In this document: piece by piece, positions 1 through 15,100 of the stretch | Position numbering within the stretch: the first letter of the stretch is position 1 | Layout of the letters: every line of letters begins with the position of its first letter | NCBI GenBank assembly: GCA_030562195.1 | Contig: CM060199.1 | Coordinates: 17,938,338 to 18,002,337 of the forward strand | Direction of reading: 5' to 3' | Origin: Nipponacmea schrenckii | Lineage: Eukaryota; Mollusca; Gastropoda; Lottiidae | Length of the DNA stretch: 64,000 nucleotides | Program-made: the position numbers and the translations under genes | Notes under the pieces: model-generated | Databases searched by the model: none | Seen by the model: only the letters and a program-made list of their open reading frames with translations | Told to the model about the DNA's origin: nothing

Positions 1-48
1 AAACGATTTATTGTTTCTTCTATATTAGTTACATTTCATTTTGTTTAG

Positions 49-3000
49 GAACTTTAACTCCAGCAACTTGTCCACCTTTAAAATTTATTGACAAAGAAGG
101 AGCCGGCTCTGTATCAGAATGTCAACCGTGTCCTGCTGGAAGAATCTGTCCAGAAAATTCTACAGTCTCGCAGCCATGTCCTGCAGGATACTATTGCGAA
201 CAGTCCAAGGCGGTACAGCCGTGCCCAGTGAGAACATATAATGAATTACCAGGAGCTGAAGATGTGAGTTGGTGTAAAGCCTGTCCAGCCGGATACTGGT
301 GTAAAGATAACGGCACTGCAGACTACACAATTAATCCATGTCCACCAGGTTTCTACTGTATAAATGCTACTTATAATCCTGAACCATGTCCATTAGGAAC
401 ATACAGGTATTTCTTTTACAATCAATCTACATGGATAGCTTGACAACCATTTTGATACACATACACGACTATTATTGTTGAAAAAAATATTATAGAATAG
501 ATAAACCCACAAAATCCATATACCAAAAACCAAATTACTACCAACTAGCAATAATCAGATGAATAGTTATAACCTAGTGCAATCAATATTATAAAATTTA
601 TAAACCCACAAATTTTTTTACTTTGCACTTTACTATTTTGATAAATTAAATTCATATTTTTACATTATCATATTATTTTACTTCATATTTCAGAGACTCT
701 GTAGCAGCAGGAGCAGTAGAAGATTGTGTACTGTGCCCACCTGGTTTTTACTGTCCTGAATTCAATATGACATACAGTGGCATACAATGTGATTTGGGAC
801 AACACTGTCCTGAAGGAGCACAAAATCAGACAATTTGTCATGCAGGTGAAATAAATAGACATTCTTTACTTGAACCATATTGATACATTTTACACAAGGA
901 ACAGTACAAACTAGAGTTTGTAAACACTTTATAAAATTCATACTCATACACGGTATGGGTAAACCCTAGCTATATAATATTAAAGAATAACAGTGTCTTT
1001 GATAAGCTTGCATACATCCAACAGGTCAAACTCGAATCGAAGAAGGGATGCTTATGGATCTAAGGCCTTATTCTGGAAAGCTTACATTAGATAAAATCCA
1101 TATTTTAAGTAAAACAGTATTCAGATTTTAGACCAATTTTATTGATTGACCAATCAAATGACTCGGACACTAAATTCATCTTCAGTTAAGAGAAAACTGC
1201 CCAGTTTTTTTTTATTTTTTTATTTTTTTTTGTATTATTGCCCATGAATGTCATCCATTCTTAATCTGACATGTGAAACAGAATATATTACAATTAATAG
1301 GAATCAGTGTCTCCGATGCACATAGTATTTTAGAAAACCTATTTACAAATCCTTAAAACTTTGGTTTTTTTTTTCAATTTCAGGATACTATTGTAATATG
1401 TCTATGAGTCAGGTTCCATGTCCACCTGGATATTACTGTCCTGAAGCATCAGGTTTCCCAATACCTTGTCCGCAAGGTTATTACTGTGGAGCTATAGATG
1501 ACTGTAACATAACTAATGCTGGTAGGTCTTTTTTTTTACTTGAGCTTTACTATGCCTGTCTGATTTTGATTCAGCTAATACCCCATGTACCCTACTCTTA
1601 AAAAACGGCTATATGATAATTCAAAATATGAATTTGATTGCAGGCGCTATAGAACCAAAGAAATGTCCACTTGGATATAAGGAATATGATGGTGCATCAA
1701 GAAAAACATTTGATGATACTTGTGAACCGTGTATGCCAGGCACGTATGGTGCTCACCCTGATAGGGCTATATGTGATCCATGTCGAGCTGGAGTAGTATG
1801 CAGAGCTATGGCGACTACAGACCGACCGGTAGCTAATACAAGTTCCTTAGCTTATGTGGCTGGATATCCTGCAACGAACTCCTACATATGTCCAGAAGGT
1901 GCGTGTATAATCATATTAAAGAAAATCTAACAGTGCCAATAAAAAACTTTTCTTATTAAGCACTGTGGTGATTCTGCCAGAATACGAAAACAAATGAATT
2001 CTTGCGTTATTTCTTTAAGCACGCAACAAAGTGATAAAAATGGGTAATGTTTTCATTTTTTGTTTAGGATACTATTGTCCTCAGAACAGTTCACAACCGA
2101 CTCCCTGTCCAACTGGAACATTCAACCCTGATCCAGAAGCTGGTAGTCTAAATGAGTGTCAGGAATGTCCTATTGACCATTTCAATAATAAAGATGCCCA
2201 ATCCGGATGTTTCCATTGTGGTACAGATGCATCCCAACCATCAACTGGAGCCACAACATGTATCTGTCGTGGTGCTGGCAGGGATTTCCAGGTGAGTTCC
2301 CATATAATATATATGCAAGTTTTTATTTTGTTGCAACATAACTTGTATCAATCTATTACCTGTAGAAATAACCTTATTGATATTATAATACTTATAGCAA
2401 TACCCACAGATCATATTAGTTAAATTCCTTTTTTTTTATATATGATCAATATTTATATACTATTAATCTAATCTGACTTGTAAGACACTTAATTATCAAT
2501 CCATAATTTGCTCCTTCAGCCAAGTGACAGAAGATGTCCCTGTGCAGCAGGTTATATAGAAACCACAGACCAACAAGATTGCAGTAAGAAAGTATTTGAC
2601 CTATGTCTAGAGGGAACTTACCGAGCCCAGAATGGACAATGTCTGAATGAAAATGAATGGAAGATATACTGTTCACAATATGTAAGTTGAAATAATATAT
2701 GAGATAAAGCTGAAAAAATGATTTTTGCTTGCAAGAACTAGGCATCATCTGTAAAATGTGACTTTAGTTGTTTGATTTATTCAAAGGGCAAGTGGGCCAT
2801 TGGCATCTTTTAAAGTATGGCAAGGCAGTCTCGGTGAACATTCCTTAATCTATATGCGTAAATTTTTAATTCAAACCTCAAATTTTGCTTGTTTTCCTAC
2901 TATAGAAGTGACAGGCATAACTAGGCGTTTCTGTAACTCTTAGGCTTATAGTTTCTGAGATTATTGTTCATATGGTTACTTTTTACATTTAGGTCTGTGA

Positions 3001-3178
3001 AGGAGAGAATAATTACAAAGGATATAATGGACCATTAGGTCTGTGTCTTTGTAAAGCAGAGGATTTGGATGCCTTGTGTAACTTGGAATGTCGTAAAGCC
3101 CAGAGAAATACCATTACCTTTGTTTGCCCGGAGAAACCTCTTGCTCCTTATATTGATATTAAAGATGGAGACAGTAGT
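49..3178 (+). other. Ectodomain exons: GCC2/GCC3-like cysteine-rich repeats
   Basis: Exons 1-7 of the giant gene. They repeat the pattern CPxGxxC: examples are CPAGRIC, CPAGYYC, CPAGYWC, CPPGFYC, CPPGYYCPE and the paired CxxCxxG. This is the signature of the GCC2/GCC3 (ephrin-receptor-like) family, small extracellular disulphide modules strung in tandem. Exons 2-4 each begin and end in phase 1 or nearly so, the symmetric phase usual for shuffled extracellular modules. Several NxT/NxS sites (NGT, NST, NAT, NSS) fit a glycosylated ectodomain. More repeats probably lie upstream of the window. Confidence 0.85.
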
Positions 3179-6100
3179 GTAAGTATGTTTAAATCGAATT
3201 TACCAATTGATACATCTTTTAACAATACCTTATCCAACGAGTCTCGTAATATGGTAAAATCGAAAAGAATGGATTCATATAAAATCTAGCATCAAGAGTG
3301 TTATTGCAGACATTTTGCATAAGATGCAGGTACAGAGATCAAGATGGTCCAATATCAATACAACACATTGATTAATTAGTGTACCCTAGCAGGGTTGATA
3401 TAATGAGTGTTAACTTGATCTGTATACATACCACAGTTGACCTCTCGTTTGCCAAACATCATATCAATACCAGTATATAATATTAGAAATTCTCTCAAGA
3501 GGATAGTTGAACACTTCTGGTATTATCAAAGTGGCATAATAAAACTGCCATCAAAACTTCTAGCTTTTCAACACAATAGTCAGGTACCATCTTCAACACA
3601 CAGAATTAATGAAAAATGTGAGTTAACTGTATTTCATAATATTACTTCATCTGCTGTAAATTTGCATTCTATTACTGGTCTACATTTTTTGTAATTCTAT
3701 TTTCTTTTTACAGATTCAAATTCCAGCAAAGAACTTGTTGACGGTCATAAACTCTCGCAATTCCATAACAGAAGATCAATGTGAAACATTTGATGGTACC
3801 AAGTTAGCTGTTCACATAGTAGAAATGAGTAGCTCTGGTTTCCTGGGAGTGTATAATCCACAGAGTAACCAAGTACAGACTATGGTAGAGTCCAACACGA
3901 AAGGGAATTATTCTACCAATATTACTGCTGACTACACATCCTATTATTCTAGACGAAAACTGTTAGCAACAAGTAATTTAACAAGCTCTGTATTCTCTGG
4001 AGTATTGAATCCAACTGTGTGTTTGCTTTATGGAGACTTGATGTTCTTCAGCGTAAGCAATACTCATTACCCAGTATATGACAGGTTAGTGGAATGTAAT
4101 ATCTTGAATAATTTAACTTGATGTTTAAACAAAATAAACAAGTGATATCCAAATTATATGATAGAAATTGATTGAAAGGTTAATGGTTTACTTGTTTCAT
4201 AGAATGATTTCTTGAAAATCACCTATAAGAAGGTTCCCAAATGATTCGTCGTGCGGGCTTGAAAAGAAATATGAGTATTAACCTTACGTTTCTCTGTTTC
4301 TTGATTCATATACTGTTTCCAAACAAATCATGCTTATCCCTCAAAGAATTTGGAATATTAAAAAATATTTTTTTCGACTTTCAAACTTTTCGTTTGGGTA
4401 CACCTGATGTCCTATGAGATATATATGTCTTGCATAATGAATGATATTCTTTTCAGGAACAATCTCTTCAATACCAATGATCAGTTTGATTATGGTGGAT
4501 TCCGAGCTCTGGTTGAAGCTCAATCCCAGATTGCTACATCTACAACACTGTTTGCCTATAAATTTACTGATCCAGGAGTGTATGTCTTCTACCTTAGTAC
4601 TAATTCCAATAAGAAAATGGTAAGGCATTGTTTCTTGGTTTTGTTTTATTTTTTCTTTCAATATACTTTCTGTTTCTGTTTCATAAAATCCAGTGAATCC
4701 AAATTAATCATGAATGCAAAGCTCTGTTTCCAGATTTTATGATATGACTCTATGTTATGTTTATTAGTTTGAGGGTTTGTAATAGTTAATAAAGTATCCA
4801 CTATTATTGCACATTTCATTTTTCAGTACATTCGAGTCATGGACCAAGATCAGCAGTGTACTGAGGATGGTCCATTCTTTCCATCAACACCACGTTACAT
4901 TATCCAAAATGGTATTGCTGTCAGTCAAGATATCTTAAAGGAACCAGATTGGTCAATAATTTTCATTTTACTGGCTGCTGGTTTCTTGGCTATGATACTT
5001 GTTATAGTTTCTTTGGTAAGTAACACTTCCAATGGTAGATTAAGAGGCCTATCTGGCTCAATTTTCTTACCAGCGTTTTACACTATGTGAGTGATATGTG
5101 TATATTGAACAAAAATAGAAGAAAAACATGTTCTGAATTTCTGTTAACAGGTATTGTTCCGAAAATACGGTTGGTCCAAGAGTCTATACCTTTACCCATT
5201 ATATCGAAAATTTGCTCAAACATTCATATTTGATGATTATGCGAGTAAAGGATCGACTGTTCATTCTGTGAAGAAATATCATCGAAATATCCAGGCTATT
5301 GCAGAAGCTGGACCAGATTCTGACGTTGCTACCCAAGCAGCAATTTTAGATGGTAAGTAGAATACCATAATTTATCACCATTTAAAAAGAAGCATTTTAG
5401 GTTAGAAAGCACACGGTTTATGATCTCATAAAGTACTTGTTTACAATGGAGTAAAAAACAACATAAGTTGTGTAGGCCGTGGATATTGGTTTATTGTCAT
5501 AAGATTATTTGTACATATACATTTCTAAAACTTGTATCATTACAGCTGGAGCGATAGAAGTGAAGAATGATGATTTCTGGGATTATGACAGACAGCTGGA
5601 CCTGGAAGCATTCAATGTCAAAACTCTTTATGACACACTGTCCAAACAATCACGTAGTGTCACACAAGCAATAGGCCAGCACAAAGATGATGTCAAACAG
5701 ATGTACCAACGTATAGCCAACCAATCGGAATCACTGAAAGGCCTTTGGGCAGCCAAGATGAATTTGAAAGGAGGTAGATCATTGGTCACAAAGGAAGATC
5801 TGGCTAATTATGAAACTAAGCTTGAAGAATTAGACATCGAATTGGAAAGAAGAAAAGACATTGGTCGACAGTTTGAAACCATTTTGGATCGACAAGCTGT
5901 ATTACTAAATGATGATGAAATAGGAAGAGAGAAACATCAAGTAAGTGTGACAATATTCCAGTAATACAAGGCATAAACCTAGGATTGTCAATGTTGGTAA
6001 TACAGAACAGGCTTGCCATACATATCTGCGCACTCCTTTAGAACATGCAATCCATATTGCAATTCGTACACGATTAGAATCAGTTTTAATTACGTTACAT

Positions 6101-9100
6101 TTAACCAGGCTTATTGAACAGACAAAAACTTACATTGAAAATATGACATTTTATCTACAGTTGAATTCAATCTATATAAACACTTAATTGCAGGTCGAAT
6201 ACCAGACTTGTCTTCGCGAAGCTCATAGAATACTTACTGATTTCACTAACAGTAAACAAAATGATAACACTGATGCCAGAGAACAGGATTATACCAGCCG
6301 ACGAATTTCAATTCTTCTTCAAAAAATGACCGAAGCTGTTGATTCTGAATCTAGGCGAGTCGCAGCTTGGGGTATTTTGGGAGAAGGTACTGGATCCAAA
6401 CTTGTGAAACCTGGTTCAAGATCACCCCTTTCTAAGGACGAACTATTTGGTATGTGTAGTTTTTGTATTTGATATTTTTGAGGGATATGTTTATAATATA
6501 TAATTTTAGCGACTGATTCATAAAATTGAAGTTCATTTATCACCATGCATGAAACCCAAGTTGAAGACGTAGGTTGGTCCAGATGTTACGGATGAGCCTA
6601 TCGAAAAGTCGTCAAGAACTACTAGTAAAACCCTTACAGTTTATCATAACATGAAAACTTCTAATTTCTGAATTATTTCATTTCAGATTCCAATATGACA
6701 ATTAAAGCCTCTGACATTATATCTTTAGACAAGGTCACTGGTTTAATTATTCCTAAAAACGACTGTGAAATGATCATAAGTGATGGCACAATTGTACCAG
6801 TACCAACAAATTATTTCATACATCCTGAAACTGGTCAAATCCTACCCATGAAAGGGAATCTTGGTTTTGATTCTATCACATCCAAAATGGTTCCACTTGT
6901 GGATTCCTCTACAGGTAGGGTTTTATATTCATCAATACTAGATACAAAGCCCTACATTCCAGTTGAAATTCCAGTTGATTTGACGCCATTCAAACCATGT
7001 AGTCGACCTTTAAGAAAGAAAGTCTCCATTGTTTGAAAACCGTTAGAAAACCAGATACAAACAGGAAAAAACATCTTTTATTGATAGTTGTTTCAGAACA
7101 AGTTGTCATCAGAAAATATTATGTGGCAATATAATCTTTTAATGTATAGGTATTACTTTTTATAGGAGAAGCAGCTAGGTCCACAGAATCTTTTATACCA
7201 TTTGTACCTTATCCATGTTCCACTTCTGGTGAACCAATACCAACAAAACTTCAACCGTTGGCTAACAAAAATAGTTTAAGATATGGACAGCCAATGACAG
7301 ACCCTGTTACTGGAATGCATGTTCCAATAGTTGCCATGACAATACACCCAAAAACTGGAAGTTTATTGCCTATTGGGGGAGTTCATATTGATCCAGTTAC
7401 TGGTTTACATGTTGCTATAGAGATTGGATCTATCATGGTGGACGCTAGCAGTGGATTAACAGTACCAATACTGTCTGTTGCCATAGATCCACAGACCGGT
7501 GAGGTTGTTCCAATTGGAGGAACTAAGGCTGGAGTCGTAGGAAATATCCCTATTATTCCATTTGATGGCTATGTTGATTCCTTGAGCAATAAATTAGTAA
7601 GAGTCCAAGGTGGATATCTTAAACAGTCAGAAGTACTGCCTGCTAGTGGTGGATACCAAACTTTGCTAGATTCCAGCTTCTTGGCATCAGAGCTTCATGT
7701 TATTGCGGCCATAAAAGAATATAAAGATGCTCTGCTTGCATCTGGTGAGATACTTTTATTTAACAATGTTTTTTATCATGCACGGATCATTGATAAATCG
7801 TGCAAGAAATATCTCATTCAAAGATTAAAACCTTTGTTTTTAAAAGCACGGGATTGATTAAGTTAAATTTACTTAAACATAGCTTTAAATCCCATATTCT
7901 GTCCACTAAAGTCAAGCTTAAAGTTTATTTAGAATTCATCTTGTTTCAGGTGAGGTAAATGCACGCCGTGAAGAAAATAACCTAAGTGTAGCTATCAGAG
8001 ATCTTGATAAAGCTCAATCAATGATGAAAGGTCATTTATTACATTATCGACAAAATGTATCGCAAAGAAGACAAAGGGTAGAACTGTTGGCAGTGACTGG
8101 TGGTTCACCAGGTACGATTCTCGCTTATGCTTTTTTTAGTTACATTAGTATTTTTCAACATCCAGTTTTGTGTATGCACTTAATACCTGTCAGTTGGACA
8201 ACTGGACAATCAACCTATTACTGTCATCAGTACAACCATTGCAAAAACAAATTGTTAGATGAAAATTAAGCCGAAATATGTTTTCTACAGGAATATAATG
8301 CATTGAACTATCGTTTATTCTTATGGCATTTAACATCTAATAAGGTTTTCATATTTAATCTTGTTTACACTATATTGTTTAGGAATGTATGAAGACACTA
8401 AAACAGGCCAACTATTGCCAATACTTATTGGAACATCCATGTTGGATCCTTCTGGTTCAGGTCATTTAGTGCCCATACTTGGAGCAGAACGGGATTCCAA
8501 ATCCGATAGAATTATTCCACTTGGTGGCACAATGGAAGATCCTGAAGGAAATGGTAGGCTTAATTATTTAAAAAAAAAATTTATTTCATGTAATCTGCTT
8601 TAACCTTAAATGCAAAATAAAAGAAAAGTGAAGTTGTGGTAAGTGATTTACAGAAATCATGTAATTAAGTACCTATGAAAAGTAAAAAAATCACATTATG
8701 ATGTAACTCATTCCTCAATCAATTAGCCAGCCCAAACTGTGATCTCATCTTTGTTAATTTACCTATTTTCAGGCTTAGTTGCAATAACAATCGGTCGTAA
8801 AGCTGTAGACCCAGTAACAGGAGACCTCAGTCCGGTTATATCAGTCAGGCGTAATCCAGAAACCAAACAAACCATGCCAGTAACATTATCATCTGGTGGA
8901 CACAGAAAGCAAAAGGCACCACCTGGAGCCGTGACTGTGTTAGAAGAGGAATGTATTGCTAGAAAGAGTTTCTGGAGGCGCCAAAGGCAGAAAGAACAAG
9001 ATCTGACAACCAAGGAACAGAAATTGACCCATACACTTCTCTTTAACATCGATACCATTAACACTGCTGGAGTACAGAAATATCTTGATGATATTGAAGC

Positions 9101-12100
9101 TATGGCCAATCAGTTGAATGATAATAACAAACATGAAGCTCAAAGACGTGGTGCTGCTGAAGAAGAACTGGTTTCAATACTGCCACCTTCTGTCATAACA
9201 ATCCTTACAACTGGCGATAAACGTGAACACGAGCAAGAAGAATCTCATGTTGTGGCTCACGTTAAATTTACAGAAATTATAAAAAAGTTCTTTAACAAGC
9301 TTCAGTCGGAAGAAAAACGATATAAGGACAGAATGGCTGAACTTGACGGAGCAATGAATCCAGAAGCAGAACATACAACTCTCCAAAGATACAAGCAAGC
9401 CAAAACACGGTTGCAGGCAGAGCTCTCAGACCAAATTAGCATAAGAATGGAGAAACTAGATCTCGAACATTCCTCTTTAGAATATGCCAGACAACTATCA
9501 GAGCTATGTGCCATTGAAGCTAAATCAATCTTAACCCACAGTGTTCTTCTAGCTGGTGATTTTGATTCCAATCTTTCTGGAGTTTATGGTGATTCTGATA
9601 AGTCTACTTCAACTGATCCAGAGTTAATCCCTTTACTCAAGCAGCTGATTGCTATGCTAGAATCTGGAGGACCATTTTATCTCTCACCAGAACTGCTTAA
9701 TCTAATCTATACCGGACATGGTGGGTATGACATCCATCATATGCACAAGAAAGACCAAGGTCATGATGAATCATTCATCAGTCACATTTCAAGTTCCAGT
9801 TCTAATTCCAGTTCCAGTTCAAGCTCAAGCTCAAGCTCATCATCTAGTAGTTCTAAATCTTCAGAGGACAAGGACAAGAAAAAAAAGAAAGACAAAGACT
9901 CTAAAAAGGACAAGAAGGTCAAAGTAACACCACTTCAAAGTTCCAATAATAAACAAAACACTTCAACAATTGTCATCGGCGACATGTCCAAAGTTAAAAA
10001 CAATGATCATATGACAAAAGAAGAACAACTTCAGCATGAGAAATATCTTTTCGAGAAACAGGCATATGAAGCTGCTCAACTGGAAAATAAATTAAAAACA
10101 GATGAGATCAATGATATTAACGATACAGTAAGTCAGTTTGAAGATAAGAAGAAAAAGATGGCAAACGATGTGGCAGAAGCTTTCCGAAAGAAAATTGCTG
10201 CTGCTAAAACTGAAGCTGATAAGGAGAAGATCATGACAGAATACGCCAACAATCTTACGAAATTAGTGGATGGTTTAGAGAAACAAAAGCAACAGCAGTT
10301 ATCAAATTTAAGGCAAAGATTAGAAGAACGACGTAGATTAGGAAAGAAAAAATTACATAACCAACATATCATGGAAGCTAAAGCTGGTGGAATTTCAGCA
10401 GAAATGGTTCCTGATATAAGAGTAAGTGACATTTTCATCAAATTCAACATCACTGAGTAATTGTTCTGAATCATGTTGTTGGTAAATTGGTAATATATGC
10501 AGGAGACTTATCGTGCTAATTATCTTATACTTTAAATATTATTTCTGTTTTCAGATTAAAACCCATGATGAAATAGAACATGATCTACTGACACTTCAAA
10601 AGCAGCAGGAGAACTTTATTACAGACCTTGCAAAGGGTGACAGGCAAGTTGATGATGGTAAACCTCTAGATGATGAAGAATTAGAATCTAAATTAAGACA
10701 ACTTGGATTAACACAAGACCAAATAAACCAAATTCTTAACAAGACCAAAGATAAAAACCACATATTCCAGACAACAGCACAGAAATTGCTAGAGAAATTG
10801 AAGCAGAAGAAATCAAATCAAGGGAGGGAACTTGTATCAGCTGATCTTAAAGGGATGAATGAGGCTGAAGTAGAGTTTGCTAAAGCTGTGTTAGAGAAAC
10901 AAAAAGATGCTGATAATTTATTGACTGATGAGGTTCTGATGAAAGAATGGCGAAAACAAGAAGAGGTATTCACATATATTTATCTATTTTATGTTACAGA
11001 TAAATACAAAATACCTCAAAACCATAGGATCCTAATATTGATTTATTTTAAAAATGAATTATAAATGCTTAAGAAAAATCAGGCAGCCCTGAAACGACTC
11101 TCCACTAACATTTTTTTATGTATTGTGGTTCCTAACTGGGAGGGGCTATTATAGATTTAACATACTATCTGCATGACATATTTATAACTGATTATTTAGA
11201 AGAATAATAAGTTAAACATAATTATAATACTTATTATTACACTTCAATTATATTACTTTCAGAACTGCTTGTTGAGTTTTGTCCATTGCGATTATGTGCA
11301 ATTCCCAAAGTTACATTTATATATTTAGGAATCCAGAAGAAGGGCACAAGAAGAAGCTCTTCAGGAAATGATTATGAACTTGGCTGTTGAAGAAAGAGAG
11401 AGAATTCTGGCTCAATTTGAAAGTGATCAAAGACAGGTTGCACTGAAGAGAGATTTACAACTTGACATACAAAAGGATAAACTTTTGGCCAAACTTGCTG
11501 CTAAAAAGAGAATGAAGGAACAGCTAATAAAAGATCAGGCAGTATCTGAAGAACTTGACCATATGACTAAGGCTCATGTAAGTTATAATGATTATGCTTT
11601 TATTGATTTTATTTCGTAAAGTTTTACTCCTTAACCATGGTGTAGCAGTAAATTTACTTCAAGAAATAATAATAACAAAACAAAGAAGGCCCAACAAGCT
11701 TCATTTTATTTTAACAAGGGACAGGTTTAATTAAGACTTAATATGTTTGCCTCAGAAAAAAATTGAAATTATGCCATTTTTAATTAGAATCCTTTCGTTG
11801 TGTCTTAATCAAAGCTCAAATCAGACAAGAGTTTTTAAAAAAGATAAATTTGAATTGATTTGGATGTTAAACCTTGCCTAATCTATTTATTCTTAATTCT
11901 TGTTAGATCAACATATCTGATGAAGATTCAGCTGGTGTAATTGGTGAGATAAGCAACAAGCTCAACTCGGGTCAACTTAGTAAGGATCAACAGAAACTAG
12001 TTGAAGAACAACTGAAACAACAAGAAGCTCTTGAAAACCAACAACGTGAAGAAAAACGACAATTAGCAGAGCAGTTGGAATCAGAGTTCCAGAAAGATTT

Positions 12101-15100
12101 ACAGAAAGTTGATGAACAGATTGATGATGAAAAGAAACTGGTAGGAAAATAATTCCAATATCATATTCATCTCAGCTACGGTATATTGTCTAAGCAAAGA
12201 AAAATATATTTTCTATTCTTTCCAGAGAATTGAAATATAGTGCTGTTAGTCTTAGAATGTCTTTGTGTTGGTGAACTTAAACATGAGCAATTGTTGTGAC
12301 TTCTAAAGTTGTTCTAACAGAGGACAATTTTAAGCTAAAATTTGGCATTTATTTTGGTTGAAATTTCTAAGAGATTTTGATAAATGCAAAGACATTCTAA
12401 GATTATCAGTACAGTCTCGAGGCTGCTATTTCAATTCTTATAAAACTTATACAAAAATTTCAAAAAACTTCTAAAATTGCTGAGACAATAGAAGTGGATG
12501 ACAGGTGATATCACTAATCATTCATGAAAATTGCCATGCTATAATTTGTCAGATTTGTTGAAAAAATTTGGATCCATTTCAGTATAGTACATTTTTTAAA
12601 ATAATAATTCTTGTTCACAAATTGGAAAAAATGATAAACATAATTTGCTGCCAATCAAATGGTGGTGGCGGCGATCTAATCATGACTGTCCTGTGAAATT
12701 CTGGTGAGCTAGTCATCTATTCTCATTTCCCAAATCAACTTAGCTGTAAATAGGCTTCATATCAGAAGAAGTTGCCAAAGGTCCAGCAGACTAGATACTT
12801 GTGGTGAACCTGTGATTGTTTCACCCTTTCCTTTCCATAACAATAATAGTATTAATTTACCAGTAAGGATACTCAATAAAATATTTATTTCTAGGCACTA
12901 GACATCAATCAGATGAAATTTGAAAGAGATCTATTAATAAAAGGAGATACATTGTCTGAAGAAGAAATCAGACAATTGATGACCAAACATGAAGAGGATC
13001 AGGCAGCTATAAGACATAATTTGCGAAAGGAAAAAGACAGACAAGCAGAGGCCCTACAACTGAAGGTAAGCTTGACAATAATTAACTCAAATGAAGTGAA
13101 TGGAGTTTTAAGGTTCTAGTCTTCAGCATTTAATGGCTTAATGAAGATGGGCAATGTGCAATGATAGTAATATTGCCATAAATTTTGGTATTTTCTCAAA
13201 TCCCATTCCACATTCGTTAGACCTGGCAAAACTACTGCAATTACAATTGCAAAACCAAAAATCAAGTTCCTTTAAAACTGACCATTTTTTTCACAATTCT
13301 TCCAGTTGGCACAAAGACGTAGAGTTAAAGAAGCTCAACTTGCTGAAGGAAGTAAACTAAAAATGGCTGAAGAACTCAATAAGCAACAGATTGAAAGAGA
13401 TCTTCTCAATGAAAAAATAGCTAAAGACTTGGAAAACAAGACATTAGCAAAGAATATCCAGGTAACTTATCAGAATAATATCATAACAATGGACAACAGA
13501 TATAGATGAATAAAACAATACATCAGAGTAGGCTATACACTTGTATTAAAAGATGAGACATGTGAAATTCTAAGATCTTTATATCTAAGATAGATGTAGT
13601 CTACCAATATTGTCGGGTTTCTTCCGCTTTTGCATGCTGTCTACAGACGAAACACCCAATTCTACCATTTTTTTTTTTAACTAAATTCAATATATTATCA
13701 TTCTTTACCTGTAATTGCCAGTAGCACTCGTTAATCTCGTTCCGTAATTTTATTATCATTGCCTGATTAATTAATCCCCCAATTAAATGATAATTTTATC
13801 TATTTTCTATGAAACCTCTATGAGGTTTGGAATTCTGCATGTAGATTACATGCACACAGATCAACATTTTAGATTTTGGACTATATTTATTTGACTTTAA
13901 AATCTTGTTTATTTCCAGGGTAAAGATGGTTCCAAGGTTGAGAATATGATTTACACTGTTTTACGTCAACGTCATATGAAGGAAGCCATTCATTTAGAAG
14001 ATCAGCTAGCGAGGGAAAGAGAAGCTGCTCTCAAACAATCTAAAACTGAAGTGGAGAAGAATAGACAAGATGAACGAGATAAGCTCTCTGAATCTTTAGA
14101 ACAGGTCAGTAGTCATTATGTGGTTCAATCCAGAGAATGTAGCCAATTTTAAAAGTAATTCCAAAGAACGAAACAGTCTGAAATGTTCTCTTCTATGTTA
14201 GTCTGAAAAGCTGTCTTCTATGTCAGTTTGTGTAATAACTATTTGAGATAGCATCAACCATTATGATATTGTGTTATTTATGGAATTAATTGGAACTTCT
14301 ATGTAATTCATTAAGGCATACCCTTTGAATATTTTGGTATCCGACAAATCTCTTGTAGAGCAAATACATGTATGTATACGGTATTATTGAGAGTAATTGT
14401 GCTCTTCAAATTAAAGGTTCGTAAACGTCACATGAAATCAACTACAAGTGTTCTTTTACTCCAGTAGAATTAATCCATTAATCTTTCTACAGGAATTGAT
14501 AGAACTGGTAGCTAATGCTGCATCTTTATCTGAATCTGAGTTAGCCGACAAGAAAAACAAGATGGAGAAAGATCATAAGGTATATGAATTTCATATCATT
14601 ACTACTAGGAAATTTACAATATACAATAACAATCTTCAGTTCTTAAAAAAAAAATTAAAATAAAAGAAACAATGCAACAAAAATGAACCAAACAATTTCC
14701 TACCAGTACTTGAAACAGTTTCCTATTGGTACATGTACTTGATACAGTTTCCTACTGGTACTAAATAAAGTTTCCTACAGGCACTTGAAACAGTTTCCTG
14801 CTGGTACTTGAAACAGTTTATTGCCGGTACTTGAAACTGTTTCCTGTCGGCACAAGAAACAGTTTCCTACCCGCACCATTTGAAACAGTTGCCTACTGGT
14901 ACTTGAAATAGTGTCCTACCTGTACTAGAAACAGTTTCCTACTGGTACTTGAAACAGTTTCCTACCTGCACTTGAAACAGTTTCCTACTGGTACTTGAAA
15001 CAGTTTCCTACTGGTACTTAAAACAGTTTACTACCTGCACTTGAAACAGTGTCCTACCTGCACTTGAAACAGTTTCCTACCTGCACTTGAAACAGTTTCC

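Noticed and set aside
8759..9571. Minus-strand open frames opposite exon 18
   Set aside because: Shadows of the giant gene's coding strand.
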